Positions 1-8,111 are shown, numbered from the stretch's first letter. The stretch is 64,000 bases of DNA from Paenibacillus sp. W2I17 (GCF_030815985.1 NZ_JAUSXM010000001.1:124001-188000), one strand, 5' to 3'. A program made the numbers and translations. The notes: generated by a model from the letters alone, not told the origin.

Positions 1-16
1 CAGTGGTAAAGTCAAA

Positions 17-781
17 ATGAATCTGTTATTTCAAGCATTAATTAATGGCTTCAAGGGAATTGCATCCTCGCCTTGGTCGATCTATTTTGAAACATCGGGT
101 ATCCTCGTCATTAAATCAGTGGGCTCAACAGGAAAAGATAAGTTATTTATTAAGTTTGAGAAAGGAAATACCAAGGAATTAAACGGCAACTACATCACGG
201 TAACTTCAGCAGAAGATATATTACTTGCTGACGGGAGTATTCCGGAAGGAAAAATGTTTACTACACGGAATTTCTACTGCCATACATCTGTTGTTGATTC
301 CAACCTCTTAACAGACTACCAGGTATCAGTTACAGCAGATCGTGTAATTATGTGGTTGGCGGGGGATGTGAACTCGGTAACAGGGATATCCAATTTGGGG
401 TATTTCGGTCTTATGTATCGCTATTCCCAAGAAAATCACTCGGGTGCTCAAGGGATCGGAGTAAGCTACCAGGGATTCAATGGTATTCGTACAGTTAAGG
501 ATCTGGATAACATTCAGACCAATAATGTGTACAAATCTTATTCAGCAATGGTTCCGACCAACCCGGGTTGGGGCGCACTCTATCATCTCTCACCGTGTAT
601 TATGGCTAATAATGCAGAAGGCCCACGAGGCGAACTACATGATATTTACTTTGCACCAGCAGCAGGTGTAAGCCACGGGGATGAAATTACAGTAGCAAAT
701 AAGACTTACAAAGTATATTCATTGACAACAGGAGGTTCAAGCCTCCTACCGGGAAACACCGTAGCCGTATTGATGCAGTAG
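17..781 (+). CDS. phage-like virion structural protein, possibly 5' partial
   Basis: A protein of at least 254 residues that I do not recognise as a named family. The C-terminal part (GDEITVANKTYKVY, about residues 222-235) has the 'gDei.i....Y.vy' pattern common at the C-terminus of tail or head-tail proteins. The protein is rich in beta-prone segments and has no signal peptide or membrane segment. The ATG at 17 has no convincing ribosome binding site, and no in-frame stop lies between it and the window edge, so the gene may begin further left. It is followed after 12 bases by the next gene, with the same style of small tightly packed reading frames. Assignment to a phage structural module is inference from context. 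Confidence 0.6.
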   Translation: MNLLFQALINGFKGIASSPWSIYFETSGILVIKSVGSTGKDKLFIKFEKGNTKELNGNYITVTSAEDILLADGSIPEGKMFTTRNFYCHTSVVDSNLLTDYQVSVTADRVIMWLAGDVNSVTGISNLGYFGLMYRYSQENHSGAQGIGVSYQGFNGIRTVKDLDNIQTNNVYKSYSAMVPTNPGWGALYHLSPCIMANNAEGPRGELHDIYFAPAAGVSHGDEITVANKTYKVYSLTTGGSSLLPGNTVAVLMQ

Positions 782-793
782 AGGAGGAAGAGT

Positions 794-1531
794 ATGGCTG
801 TAGCAGGGACAGAAAGTACAATCTATACACCTCATCGGGCAGGCAGGCAACATGATTCAGGAGTACTTTACACATACACTCAGGGTCAATATCGTTCCAT
901 GGCAACGCAAAGATTGTCCCTGTATACGAGCAAAACCTTAGGTATGGCAGGTCAGATTAAGGGAGTAGGAGTACAGTATACCTTTCAGGTTGGAGAACTT
1001 CAGCATCCTGTCCCAAACAACCCATCCGAACATCACATTTATTCCATCTGGGGGTACGACCAAGCAGACCTTCCGCAATTCTACAACGGACGTCTTATGC
1101 TTACCGACACGCATGGAATAATCGTAAGCCTTAGCAAAGAATTAAGTATTTATGGTACTACGGGTTATCTACCAACACACAACACACCAGGAACCAGATT
1201 TGCAGGTAGACTAGGAAGAGCAGGTGATCGAGGCTCTTTAACTAGGTTAACGAATGGTCGCTGGGTACATATCACCAATTTCGTTTTTCCATCCGAGGAT
1301 TCATTTAGGGGAGTTATTCGTTCCTATGTAGTAGGTAGAAGAAGACTAGCCTCATCAGAGCGCACACCACTTCATTATATTGTAAGTCATCTACATCATA
1401 GCGAAATGGAAAATCTCAAGGGGCATCTTTCTGGTCAAGGAGGCAATATAGATCCAACTGTACCAACCACGATATTGCCACGAAGGTACCCTGCTACCTA
1501 TATTCCAGTTCGGAGGAGGCCAGGGCAATGA
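794..1531 (+). CDS. hypothetical phage-module protein
   Basis: A 245-residue protein with no family I can name. It starts at ATG 794 behind a strong GAGGAGG site. It is rich in glycine, arginine, histidine and tyrosine, with a basic proline-rich C-terminus (residues about 215-245), and has no signal peptide or membrane helix. Its last codon overlaps the next gene by ATGA, so the two are probably translationally coupled. Position between two other structural-looking genes suggests a minor virion or baseplate component, but that is only inferred. Confidence 0.6.
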   Translation: MAVAGTESTIYTPHRAGRQHDSGVLYTYTQGQYRSMATQRLSLYTSKTLGMAGQIKGVGVQYTFQVGELQHPVPNNPSEHHIYSIWGYDQADLPQFYNGRLMLTDTHGIIVSLSKELSIYGTTGYLPTHNTPGTRFAGRLGRAGDRGSLTRLTNGRWVHITNFVFPSEDSFRGVIRSYVVGRRRLASSERTPLHYIVSHLHHSEMENLKGHLSGQGGNIDPTVPTTILPRRYPATYIPVRRRPGQ

Positions 1532-1929
1532 ACAAAACATGGCGAATTATGCAGGAGCTGAAAGATGTGTATAAACAGGTAGAATTGTCTCATGTAGTTA
1601 AAGCACTAAACGGTGGGGGGGAAACATTAATCGTTTCGCTCCCCATGGAAAGCCCGCGTTTTCTGATTAAGACGGTACGTGTTATCCCAACCGTAGAAAC
1701 GAATGTGGAGCTTCATATACTTGATAGTGCAGACAAAATGAAAGCCCAAATTTTATACTTTAATACAGCAGAATTCAGTACAGGAAACTTCATAGACGGG
1801 ATATACGACAATGTGGATTTACCTTATGACGATAAGGATGGTACATCCCATTTCCATTTTGAAATCATTAACCCAGGTTCCGTGGCTTCAGGTTTTACCA
1901 TTGAAGTAACGGGTTTGACGGTCAGATAG
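1528..1929 (+). CDS. hypothetical phage-module protein
   Basis: A 133-residue protein starting with ATG in an ATGA overlap with the preceding gene. It looks like a compact all-beta domain with alternating hydrophobic stretches and a C-terminal segment ending in FTIEVTGLTVR, the kind of ending seen in small tail or adhesin-like beta sandwiches. No catalytic motif, signal peptide or transmembrane segment is visible. Operon position argues for a role together with its neighbours in the same particle or secreted structure. Confidence 0.6.
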   Translation: MNKTWRIMQELKDVYKQVELSHVVKALNGGGETLIVSLPMESPRFLIKTVRVIPTVETNVELHILDSADKMKAQILYFNTAEFSTGNFIDGIYDNVDLPYDDKDGTSHFHFEIINPGSVASGFTIEVTGLTVR

Positions 1930-1941
1930 GAGACAACGATC

Positions 1942-2736
1942 ATGGATATCATTACTTATGGTAAAGTGGTCAAGCTTTCAAACGAGATCAAGGAAGCCAG
2001 GGAAGATAGCGGGACTCTAGATGCTCGATTGGACAAGATTGCATTAGGTACGATTACAACAGTAAATGCAAAAAAAGACCTTTCCCCACAAGGGACTCCG
2101 GAAGCTATTTATGCCGTACTCACGGATGAAAGTAATCAAAATTTGCCAACATTATATATGTATGGCGAAGAATATACACGTCTTACGGGATCTAATGTTA
2201 GCTATAAATCCAATGGCATCCTCACAGTTAACGGGTTGGAGGTCATGGTATACGAGCATCCAGATTTCCATAGTGCCGATATGATCAGCGATGGAGAAAC
2301 ACATGTGAGCATGACTTGGGGTGAACGAAAACGCCTGAATATCATTGATCCGTGGGAATCGATCAGCGATTTGGTAGATTATACGGATGTGGTTACATAT
2401 TTTGCTTTTGACAATCAGGGAAGAGTTATTCGACAAGTCGTTACAGACAACTACACCGAGCAGCTGGTTAGAGAACCTGTACTTACCATGCCGGCTTCTC
2501 CAGAAGGTTATGCACAGGATGATTCCTTCTTGGTCATTTCGATTGGTGAGATATATCGATATGACGGCCTGGACTTCGTGCAGCTTCCTACTTTGGTTGA
2601 TGTCGTTTATCAGTATGATGATGAGGGAAGATTGGTGACCAAGTCCATCACCAGGTTGGGAACAACACCTGTTCAAAACAACTTCAAATATATATATGAC
2701 TCATACGGCAATCGTATAGCGGTTAAGAAATACTAA
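1942..2736 (+). CDS. phage tail-associated protein with C-terminal YD (RHS-like) repeats
   Basis: A 264-residue protein starting at ATG 1942 behind GGAGAC. The N-terminal half (1-140) is unrecognised. The C-terminal half carries three repeats of the RHS/YD type: VVTYFAFDNQGRVIRQVV (about 149-166), VVYQYDDEGRLVTKSI (about 222-237) and FKYIYDSYGNRIAVKKY at the very end. YD repeats bind carbohydrate or build beta shells in RHS and teneurin proteins; short terminal runs of them in phage tail proteins are less usual. It is the last gene before a strong terminator, so it closes the first transcription unit. The tail assignment is inference. Confidence 0.6.
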   Translation: MDIITYGKVVKLSNEIKEAREDSGTLDARLDKIALGTITTVNAKKDLSPQGTPEAIYAVLTDESNQNLPTLYMYGEEYTRLTGSNVSYKSNGILTVNGLEVMVYEHPDFHSADMISDGETHVSMTWGERKRLNIIDPWESISDLVDYTDVVTYFAFDNQGRVIRQVVTDNYTEQLVREPVLTMPASPEGYAQDDSFLVISIGEIYRYDGLDFVQLPTLVDVVYQYDDEGRLVTKSITRLGTTPVQNNFKYIYDSYGNRIAVKKY

Positions 2737-2741
2737 TACGG

Positions 2742-2772
2742 AAGGATAGCATATGCTGTCCTTTTTTCCTTT
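2742..2772 (+). terminator. Rho-independent terminator
   Basis: Inverted repeat AAGGATAGCAT / ATGCTGTCCTT with G-U pairing, followed by a T-rich run. It closes the four-gene unit ending at 2736. Confidence 0.8.
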
Positions 2773-2820
2773 TACAACGAAATAATTTATGAAATCCACA
2801 TCTGCATATGAAGATTAGCA

Positions 2821-2851
2821 TTAACACTTAGCTGATCAAGACGTATAGAGA
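2821..2851 (+). promoter_or_regulatory. island promoter copy 1: TTAACA-15-CGTATAGAGA
   Basis: TTAACA at 2821-2826, a 15-base spacer and CGTATAGAGA at 2842-2851, about 40 bases before the gene at 2893. The same 10-mer with a TTAACT box recurs at 5295 and 5739, each time in front of a gene. Read as a sigma-A-like promoter it would be TTAACA-17-TATAGA. Confidence 0.5.
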
Positions 2852-2892
2852 AAGTAGTATGAGAACGTAATTATTCCGGGAGGTAGTGTACG

Positions 2893-3216
2893 ATGAATAT
2901 TGAACTTACTGCTCATTTCTATTTCAAGGGAAGTGGGAAGAAAAAAACGGTGAACTGGATAGAAGATAATCCTAGATTACAACAGAAAGAGAAAGATTCG
3001 GATAAGGTCGTACGCGAAATCCCGTTAACTGCGGATGAGGTTAAGCAAGAATATCGCCGACTATTCACCAAACACAAGAACGAGGGGAAATCGATTACGT
3101 TGGAAGATACAGACGATGTGGTTCATATCATTGATCTTACCGATGTGAGAAATATTGAATTGACCTCTAAGGAGGGGAATACAGATGCTGTACAGGCTGA
3201 CCTTTGCACTGAATGA
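2893..3216 (+). CDS. hypothetical small soluble island protein
   Basis: A 107-residue charged, lysine- and glutamate-rich protein starting at ATG 2893 behind GGAGG. It has no membrane segment or recognised motif. The segment around residues 75-90 (DTDDVVHIIDLTDVRNIEL) looks like a beta strand pair. Its 3' end overlaps the next gene by 32 bases, implying coupled translation. It is the first gene after the conserved island promoter at 2821. Function unknown. Confidence 0.6.
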   Translation: MNIELTAHFYFKGSGKKKTVNWIEDNPRLQQKEKDSDKVVREIPLTADEVKQEYRRLFTKHKNEGKSITLEDTDDVVHIIDLTDVRNIELTSKEGNTDAVQADLCTE

Positions 3217-3382
3217 TGAGGAAATTGTCACTACCGAGATGACCTCGGATAAGGAGGATCTGGTTGGAGCCACGGAAGAAGCGTTCGATTTGATAGAAAG
3301 AGACTATGGTGCCAATGTCGTTTTGAACCTGGTTGCGTTTAGCCTGCTCAAAATAGAGCTCACCAATGAAATGATAAATTAA
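3185..3382 (+). CDS. hypothetical small acidic protein
   Basis: A 65-residue acidic protein. ATG 3185 is preceded by AAGGAGG located inside the end of the upstream gene, which supports this start and translational coupling. It reads as one beta-alpha-beta unit with a hydrophobic C-terminal half. No family recognised. It is followed by a hairpin at 3387. Confidence 0.6.
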   Translation: MLYRLTFALNDEEIVTTEMTSDKEDLVGATEEAFDLIERDYGANVVLNLVAFSLLKIELTNEMIN

Positions 3383-3386
3383 GCGT

Positions 3387-3410
3387 AAAAGCTAACTAAT
3401 GTTAGCTTTT
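3387..3410 (+). terminator. probable terminator hairpin
   Basis: Perfect inverted repeat AAAAGCTAAC-TAAT-GTTAGCTTTT four bases after the upstream stop codon. The T-run is short, so termination may be partial. A second hairpin (ACCCCA 3468-3473 with TGGGGT 3484-3489) lies downstream with a T-rich tail. Confidence 0.6.
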
Positions 3411-3616
3411 CAGCACTAACTGCTAATTTATTTGAATAATTATAAAATATAGTTAATAAAGTGATATACCCCAAGCCTAGTTCTGGGGTCTATTCCTTTT
3501 TCATGTAAAGTTGATAGTGACTTGATTTAATGCATCCATTGAAACTTGTCTTGTACAAGCAGTTTTGATTAAACTAGGTTGAATTCATATGTTCAGGGGC
3601 AGTAGAAGGGGTCAGG

Positions 3617-4033
3617 ATGATTGGCAAGGAGGGATGGGACATTGAGATAAAAGACTTGGAAAGAGAGCTCGCAAAGTTGGCATCCAGAATAAGAAAAGAT
3701 TTTACTGAACGCGGGCCGGTAGATACCAGAGTCTCTATCATGAATCATTTTATCATCTTAAAGTTTACAGCAAAATTCACCAAGCCTGAAGCGTTCATGC
3801 TGGAACATATGCAATCACACTCAAGTCAAATTTTCGCCGAATACAAGATGAAGCTAGCACATATGATGAGAGAAGATTTCAACCCCGTTTTCTCCTATAT
3901 CAACATGGGTCTGAAGATCGAAGACATCGAAACAACATTTTTTGGTCATGATTTTGCAGAGCAGATTACAGTCTTCAAGATGAACAAGGATGTTGAAGTG
4001 CTACTGAAAAGTGATGAGATTAACATGCCTTAA
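3617..4033 (+). CDS. DUF2294-like protein
   Basis: A 138-residue protein. Two features resemble DUF2294 proteins: an alpha-helical start followed by 'RGPVDTRVSIMNHFIILKF' (about 36-54), and a terminal 'DFAEQITVFKMNKD' that matches the family's closing 'd...VFvL' strand. The biochemical role of DUF2294 is not established, and the match here is by eye. ATG 3617 has a modest purine-rich site upstream. It stands alone between intergenic regions in the island. Confidence 0.5.
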   Translation: MIGKEGWDIEIKDLERELAKLASRIRKDFTERGPVDTRVSIMNHFIILKFTAKFTKPEAFMLEHMQSHSSQIFAEYKMKLAHMMREDFNPVFSYINMGLKIEDIETTFFGHDFAEQITVFKMNKDVEVLLKSDEINMP

Positions 4034-4317
4034 GACCTATGAAATAACGTTTGAATACTGGACAGGTTCTTAGGAACTAATTTTTGTTGTTGACAATATC
4101 CTACATATTTCCTTATACTACCCTTATGGCGATCGAATAGATTAATAATCTTGACGAAGCCTGTAACCTTGTTAAAGAACTTGAAGGCCATATCTTCGGT
4201 AATTGGGACGAAATAGATGTCAGACCAAGACCGACACATTCCACCATTTTGGTATTTTCCAGTGGTGCGCTCTGTGTTGGTCTTTTTGTTTGTAAAAAAT
4301 GCTGCTTTACCTTTCAC
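4030..4317 (-). CDS. doubtful hypothetical ORF on the minus strand
   Basis: A 95-codon reading frame with an unusual GTG start, no clear ribosome binding site and a stop only 18 bases upstream of the GTG. Codon choice is not obviously random and it is the only ORF in the gap between 4033 and 4632, so a small or decayed gene is possible. The translation is basic and cysteine-containing with no recognised motif. Confidence 0.25.
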   Translation of the reverse strand: MKGKAAFFTNKKTNTERTTGKYQNGGMCRSWSDIYFVPITEDMAFKFFNKVTGFVKIINLFDRHKGSIRKYVGYCQQQKLVPKNLSSIQTLFHRS

Positions 4318-4631
4318 CCTATACTTCGTATATAGTCAGTAAAAGGCATATAAGCGAACGAAATAAATAAAAGTTGCGAACATTAGTTCGTATTTGTTAT
4401 TCTGAATGTAATAGGATGGGAATGGGGAGGCGGATCAAAGGGGGATTTCTTGATCGTTTGTATGTAATTAGGCTTATGAGCTTCAATTGTGTGTAACAAG
4501 ACTACATATGTTATATGAGATTTCGGGAGCAATAGCGGGAATGTAGAGTAAGATCATGCTGGATAGCGTCTAGATTGTGAAGAAAGAATACGAACTACTA
4601 ATAATTAAATAGTTAATGGGGGAAATGTATA
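4318..4631. other. AT-rich intergenic region
   Basis: About 310 bases with no supported gene. It presumably carries the promoter of the sigma factor gene at 4632. I see no clear copy of the CGTATAGAGA element here, only the weak relative GCGTCTAGATT near 4566. No RNA gene or repeat was recognised. Confidence 0.4.
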
Positions 4632-5198
4632 ATGTCTGCTACAACTGCTATGGGTTTTGATGATTTATTTGAGATTGGGGATATAGACATGTTCCTGAAT
4701 AAAGCTCAGGAGAAGTGTCGTCACAAGCTTAGAGGTAAAACGTTTGCCGGGATGGAGAAAGAAGATGTGACCCAGGAGATTATGATCAAATTAGTTAACT
4801 CCTTGGACAAATATGACGCTGAAAAAGCGAAAATGTCGACGTTTGTTGATCACCTTATCGAAAATAAAATCAAGGACATGTACCGCAAGTGCATGTCTGA
4901 GAAAAATCTCAGTGTGGTTAACGCTGTACAGATTATGTGCACGGATCAGGGTGGTGGCGATGAATCGGAAAGCTCAGACATCGCATTAGCGCTTGGTCAT
5001 GCTGGGTTTGCTTATGAGAATTTTGAGTTTGTAACAGATATTATGGAAAATATGAGGCTGAACGAACGTGAGAAACAAATCTTTAAGCTTCGGACTTCGG
5101 GGTATGAATTTGTAGAGATTGCAGGAATGTTAGGTGTATCCAAGGCACGTATATCCCAGTTATGGAAAGCGATTCGTGAGAAATACGAAGCATTGTAG
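4632..5198 (+). CDS. sigma-70 family RNA polymerase sigma factor
   Basis: A 188-residue protein with a region 2-like segment (about 52-95, containing EDVTQEIMIKLVNSLDKYD and MSTFVDHLIENKIKDMYRK) and a region 4 helix-turn-helix (about 139-186, 'LNEREKQIFKLRTSGYEF' then 'VSKARISQLWKAI'). Region 3 and the acidic region 1 are missing, as in short ECF-like or phage sigma factors. The start at ATG 4632 follows GGGGGAAATG. Its own terminator follows. It could drive the repeated TTAAC/CGTATAGAGA promoters around it, though this is inference. Confidence 0.8.
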   Translation: MSATTAMGFDDLFEIGDIDMFLNKAQEKCRHKLRGKTFAGMEKEDVTQEIMIKLVNSLDKYDAEKAKMSTFVDHLIENKIKDMYRKCMSEKNLSVVNAVQIMCTDQGGGDESESSDIALALGHAGFAYENFEFVTDIMENMRLNEREKQIFKLRTSGYEFVEIAGMLGVSKARISQLWKAIREKYEAL

Positions 5199-5265
5199 TC
5201 ATAAGTGGCAATTAATAGCCTAAGTTTGATGAAGATAGATTCAGTAACCTACATAGAATAGAGAG

Positions 5266-5291
5266 AGCACCCTTAACTGGGTGCTTTTTTA
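5266..5291 (+). terminator. Rho-independent terminator after sigma factor gene
   Basis: AGCACCC-TTAACT-GGGTGCT followed by six Ts. The loop contains the TTAACT that also acts as the putative -35 box of the next promoter. Confidence 0.85.
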
Positions 5292-5304
5292 TGTCGTATA
5301 GAGA
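5273..5304 (+). promoter_or_regulatory. island promoter copy 2: TTAACT-16-CGTATAGAGA
   Basis: TTAACT at 5273-5278 and CGTATAGAGA at 5295-5304, about 30 bases before the gene at 5335. The -35-like box lies in the loop of the preceding terminator. Confidence 0.45.
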
Positions 5305-5334
5305 GATTAGTACAGAAAGAAAGGCGGAACAAGA

Positions 5335-5721
5335 ATGCTTAGTGTGGTGGTTTTAGGATTTTCTGTGAAGCGTCTAGAGGGGTATTCGGATATCGCTTGG
5401 GCAAGTCATGATTCTTCGACAGCTTCTGATTTAAGCAACAGGGAGTATGCCTTGATCATTGAGAAAGTAGTGGTACAGGCTGATGCTGTCTTGGTTAATC
5501 TTGAAATGGATCATTTGACCTCTACTGATATTGTGATCATACATCATGCTTATATACATAAAAAACCGATCTTGGGTGTAGGTTTCAGGCCATTGGAGCC
5601 TGTCATCGAAGATTTTGTCTCCAAACGAGTGGCTGATCTGGACGTGGCTGTACACCATATGCGGACGAACTATATGGTCCTAAGCAGCGAAACCAATACT
5701 TCATCTGTGGCTCCAATTTAA
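5335..5721 (+). CDS. nucleoside 2-deoxyribosyltransferase-like fold protein, unknown function
   Basis: A 128-residue protein. The order beta strand - 'ADAVLVNLEMDHLTSTDIVIIHHAYIHKKPILGVG' (about 51-85) resembles proteins of the nucleoside 2-deoxyribosyltransferase/DUF4406 type, where 'aD.vlvnl......G...Ei..A....kpi..' forms the substrate loop. Key catalytic residues cannot be confirmed, so only the fold is suggested. It lies between two copies of the conserved island promoter. Confidence 0.5.
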   Translation: MLSVVVLGFSVKRLEGYSDIAWASHDSSTASDLSNREYALIIEKVVVQADAVLVNLEMDHLTSTDIVIIHHAYIHKKPILGVGFRPLEPVIEDFVSKRVADLDVAVHHMRTNYMVLSSETNTSSVAPI

Positions 5722-5748
5722 CTGCCGCTCCGATAACACGTATAGAGA
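5718..5748 (+). promoter_or_regulatory. island promoter copy 3: TTAACT-15-CGTATAGAGA
   Basis: TTAACT at 5718-5723, overlapping the end of the upstream gene, then 15 bases and CGTATAGAGA at 5739-5748. The next gene starts about 50 bases downstream. Confidence 0.5.
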
Positions 5749-5799
5749 ATGTAAGGGCAAGAATATTCGCTAGACTTTAACTAATGGAGGAATAATTCA

Positions 5800-6174
5800 A
5801 TGACACATATGATCAAAGCAAAAGAAGATAAATTAACGGAAGAAATCGTAGTCAGTATGATTGGGAAGTATATCCACGCGCCGACCAATATGCATGAAGT
5901 CCAGACGCCAACTGGCGCAACAACAAAAGCCAACGTATGGTTTGCTGGTCGTGTAGCTGGTTACGAAAAAGCCGTTATTGGATTCAACTACGAAGAGGGT
6001 ACCTTTCATGAAGAACCACAAACATTTTATAACGTTCATTTAACGGATGGTATGGGGTACATTCTGACAAGTGCTTACGAATTGGAGATTCATGAACTGA
6101 CCGAAGAGGAGTTTAATCAACTCATTGAAGAGAAAAAGGAAGAGGAACAAGACTCATCTGGTGAAGAGCAATGA
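5800..6174 (+). CDS. hypothetical acidic island protein
   Basis: A 124-residue soluble protein starting at ATG 5800 behind GGAGGAA. The centre (about 45-95) is beta-rich; the C-terminal 25 residues are strongly acidic (EEKKEEEQDSSGEEQ). No family recognised. Its stop overlaps the start of the next gene by four bases, so the two are co-translated. Confidence 0.6.
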   Translation: MTHMIKAKEDKLTEEIVVSMIGKYIHAPTNMHEVQTPTGATTKANVWFAGRVAGYEKAVIGFNYEEGTFHEEPQTFYNVHLTDGMGYILTSAYELEIHELTEEEFNQLIEEKKEEEQDSSGEEQ

Positions 6175-6386
6175 AGGTGTTAAACTACGCCTCGGATTTA
6201 GCTGTAAAAACGTTTGTTTCCGCTAGCGCTGCAGGTGTGGAAAAATTAATCAACACATGGATGTTATCCAAACCACACACGTTCGTTACCGGACTGGAGT
6301 TTACCTCCACTGTTGAACCATCCAGTAACACGTTGGAATTTGCAGCAATCATTGTATATCAGCCAAGTGAACAAGACCAATCCTAA
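6171..6386 (+). CDS. small protein, Cse60-like by pattern
   Basis: A 71-residue protein starting in an ATGA overlap with the upstream gene. An N-terminal helix leading to 'LINTW', a central strand and a terminal 'EFAAIIVYQ' resemble the layout of small sporulation-associated Cse60 proteins, which also end in a 'yaAlIvY' strand. The similarity is weak and only visual. Function unknown. Confidence 0.5.
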   Translation: MKVLNYASDLAVKTFVSASAAGVEKLINTWMLSKPHTFVTGLEFTSTVEPSSNTLEFAAIIVYQPSEQDQS

Positions 6387-6449
6387 CGTATGTATGAGAT
6401 TATTCCTTCTATAATATAGAGGCTTTCAGTAAGGAGGTGGGCGAATCTG

Positions 6450-7142
6450 TTGCTCACTTTAGAAAGAGTAATAGGTATTGTTATTGCTGTTGTGATATTA
6501 GCTTCGCAATACGGGAGTCTATCAGCATTAGGAAATTACAAACCGATCGGCGAAGAAGCGCTTGACTCCAAGAGATTAAAGGAAGTAACACAAGAAGAGC
6601 AGATAAAGCAAGTAAAGCCAACGAAGCAAGAAAAGCAAGAGAAACAACAGAAACAAGTTAAATCTGTTGCTCCTGCGTACATACAAATGACGGATATGCT
6701 TGAGCAGTATATAGAACTCCACCATGAGAAAACAGTGAGCCGGGCAAAGCTGCTGAAGTATGTGAGGTGGGTAGTTAAATATTCGAAGGATACGGATATC
6801 GATTCCGTCTGGATTCTGGCTATGATGTGGCAAGAGAGCCGGATGTTAGAGGAAAGTGTATCATCCCATGGAGCGATTGGTTTACTTCAGATTCTTCCTA
6901 GCACAGCGAAATCGTTTGGAGTGAGCAAACAGGAGCTACATCAGCCTGAAACGAATATCAGGACAAGCATTATATACTTGGAATATCTTATGGATAAGTA
7001 CGACGGAAATCTTCGTACGGCAACCATTGCGTACAATCAGGGGGAGGGCAATGTAGATAAGGGAAAGGCTCGCCCCTGGTACTACAATCAAGTGAAGGAG
7101 CATCATAACAAGATGCTTGGAATAATCAAAAAAGGTCAATAA
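6450..7142 (+). CDS. membrane-anchored lytic transglycosylase (SLT domain)
   Basis: A 230-residue protein that would cleave the glycan strands of peptidoglycan. It has an N-terminal hydrophobic anchor (about 5-25), a lysine/glutamine-rich linker (about 45-72) and an SLT domain (about 105-220). Visible SLT motifs are the catalytic glutamate in 'MMWQESRM', then 'GAIGLLQILPSTA' and 'ATIAYNQGEGNV'. The start is TTG 6450, chosen because AAGGAGGTGG lies at the right distance; no ATG fits. In an island with tail-like genes it may be a virion-associated or lysis muralytic enzyme. Confidence 0.8.
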   Translation: MLTLERVIGIVIAVVILASQYGSLSALGNYKPIGEEALDSKRLKEVTQEEQIKQVKPTKQEKQEKQQKQVKSVAPAYIQMTDMLEQYIELHHEKTVSRAKLLKYVRWVVKYSKDTDIDSVWILAMMWQESRMLEESVSSHGAIGLLQILPSTAKSFGVSKQELHQPETNIRTSIIYLEYLMDKYDGNLRTATIAYNQGEGNVDKGKARPWYYNQVKEHHNKMLGIIKKGQ

Positions 7143-7208
7143 ACATCAGTTAACAATAGAGTCTTAATACTATAAGATCGTTTATCAATTTTACATAGGG
7201 AGATCCAA

Positions 7209-8012
7209 ATGGGAAAATTTCCAGAACATATTAGCACGAATTTGCAGGTAGATAAGAAGCATTACACAATGGATGACGTAGATAATATTGAACGTTGTAA
7301 GCTCGATGAGCATTTCCTCGGGGATTGTATTCTGGTCAATGAGAATCTGATTTGGCATTCCGTTCATAAGTATATTGGAAAGCCCGAAATGATTATTAAG
7401 AATCATTGTGTAGAGAAGGATGATATTCTCCAACTGGGCCGTCTGGGATTCATCAAAGCGATTAGGGCGTTTGATACGGGGCGTGGCGTGAAATTTAGTT
7501 CGTTTGCTGTCACTGCGATTGTCAGAGAAATCAGATGTTTTCTAAGAGATAGTGCAAGCATTATTCGTCCAACTCGTACAGCTACGGAATTAATCAACCG
7601 GATCAATCGACTTGAGCATGATATGGGCTATCTGCCACCAGCACATGAAATCGCATTGCTACTGGATGAGGAGGAAGATAAGATCAACAAAGCACTTCAG
7701 GTGGGTAAAGGTGTGAAGTACTTGGATGAGCCTGTAGGGGCTGATGATCAACAAACTCAATCCGTGACATTGATGGATACCATCTATAGCGGGGAGAATA
7801 TTGAAGAAGGTATTCTGGACAAGTTATACGTTGATGCGGTTATTGATTCGGTCAAGCGTAAGCTTAGTGAAAAAGAAGTGACTGTACTGAAGCATCGTGT
7901 AGAAGGATTTAATCAAACTCAGACAGCAGATATGGAAGACATTAGCCAGATGAGGGTCTCTAGAATTATGCGAAAAGTAGCTAAAATGCTGGATAAAAGG
8001 GATCAGGCATGA
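7209..8012 (+). CDS. sigma-70 family sigma factor, SigF/SigG-like
   Basis: A 267-residue protein with sigma region 2 (about 35-115, containing 'DDILQLGRLGFIKAIRAFD' and 'GVKFSSFAVTAIVREIRCF'), region 3 (about 120-165, 'RPTRTATELINRINRL') and region 4 (about 205-262, 'LSEKEVTVLKHRV' then 'MRVSRIMRKV'). Length and the three-domain order match the sporulation sigma factors SigF and SigG more than ECF factors, but the sequence is divergent and the gene sits among phage-like genes. ATG 7209 follows GGGAGATCC. It is the last gene of the island before the conserved chromosomal backbone. Confidence 0.8.
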   Translation: MGKFPEHISTNLQVDKKHYTMDDVDNIERCKLDEHFLGDCILVNENLIWHSVHKYIGKPEMIIKNHCVEKDDILQLGRLGFIKAIRAFDTGRGVKFSSFAVTAIVREIRCFLRDSASIIRPTRTATELINRINRLEHDMGYLPPAHEIALLLDEEEDKINKALQVGKGVKYLDEPVGADDQQTQSVTLMDTIYSGENIEEGILDKLYVDAVIDSVKRKLSEKEVTVLKHRVEGFNQTQTADMEDISQMRVSRIMRKVAKMLDKRDQA

Positions 8013-8060
8013 TCGTCATCTCAGCCCTTCATATCTTATATAAACGTCTCATACATAACG

Positions 8061-8092
8061 TCCCTCCCGCATCCAAGCGTGAGGGATTTTTG
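8061..8092 (+). terminator. Rho-independent terminator
   Basis: TCCCTCCCGC-ATCCAA-GCGTGAGGGA followed by TTTTT. It separates the island from dacB. Confidence 0.8.
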
Positions 8093-8111
8093 CTGTTTTT
8101 GCCCTATGGGA

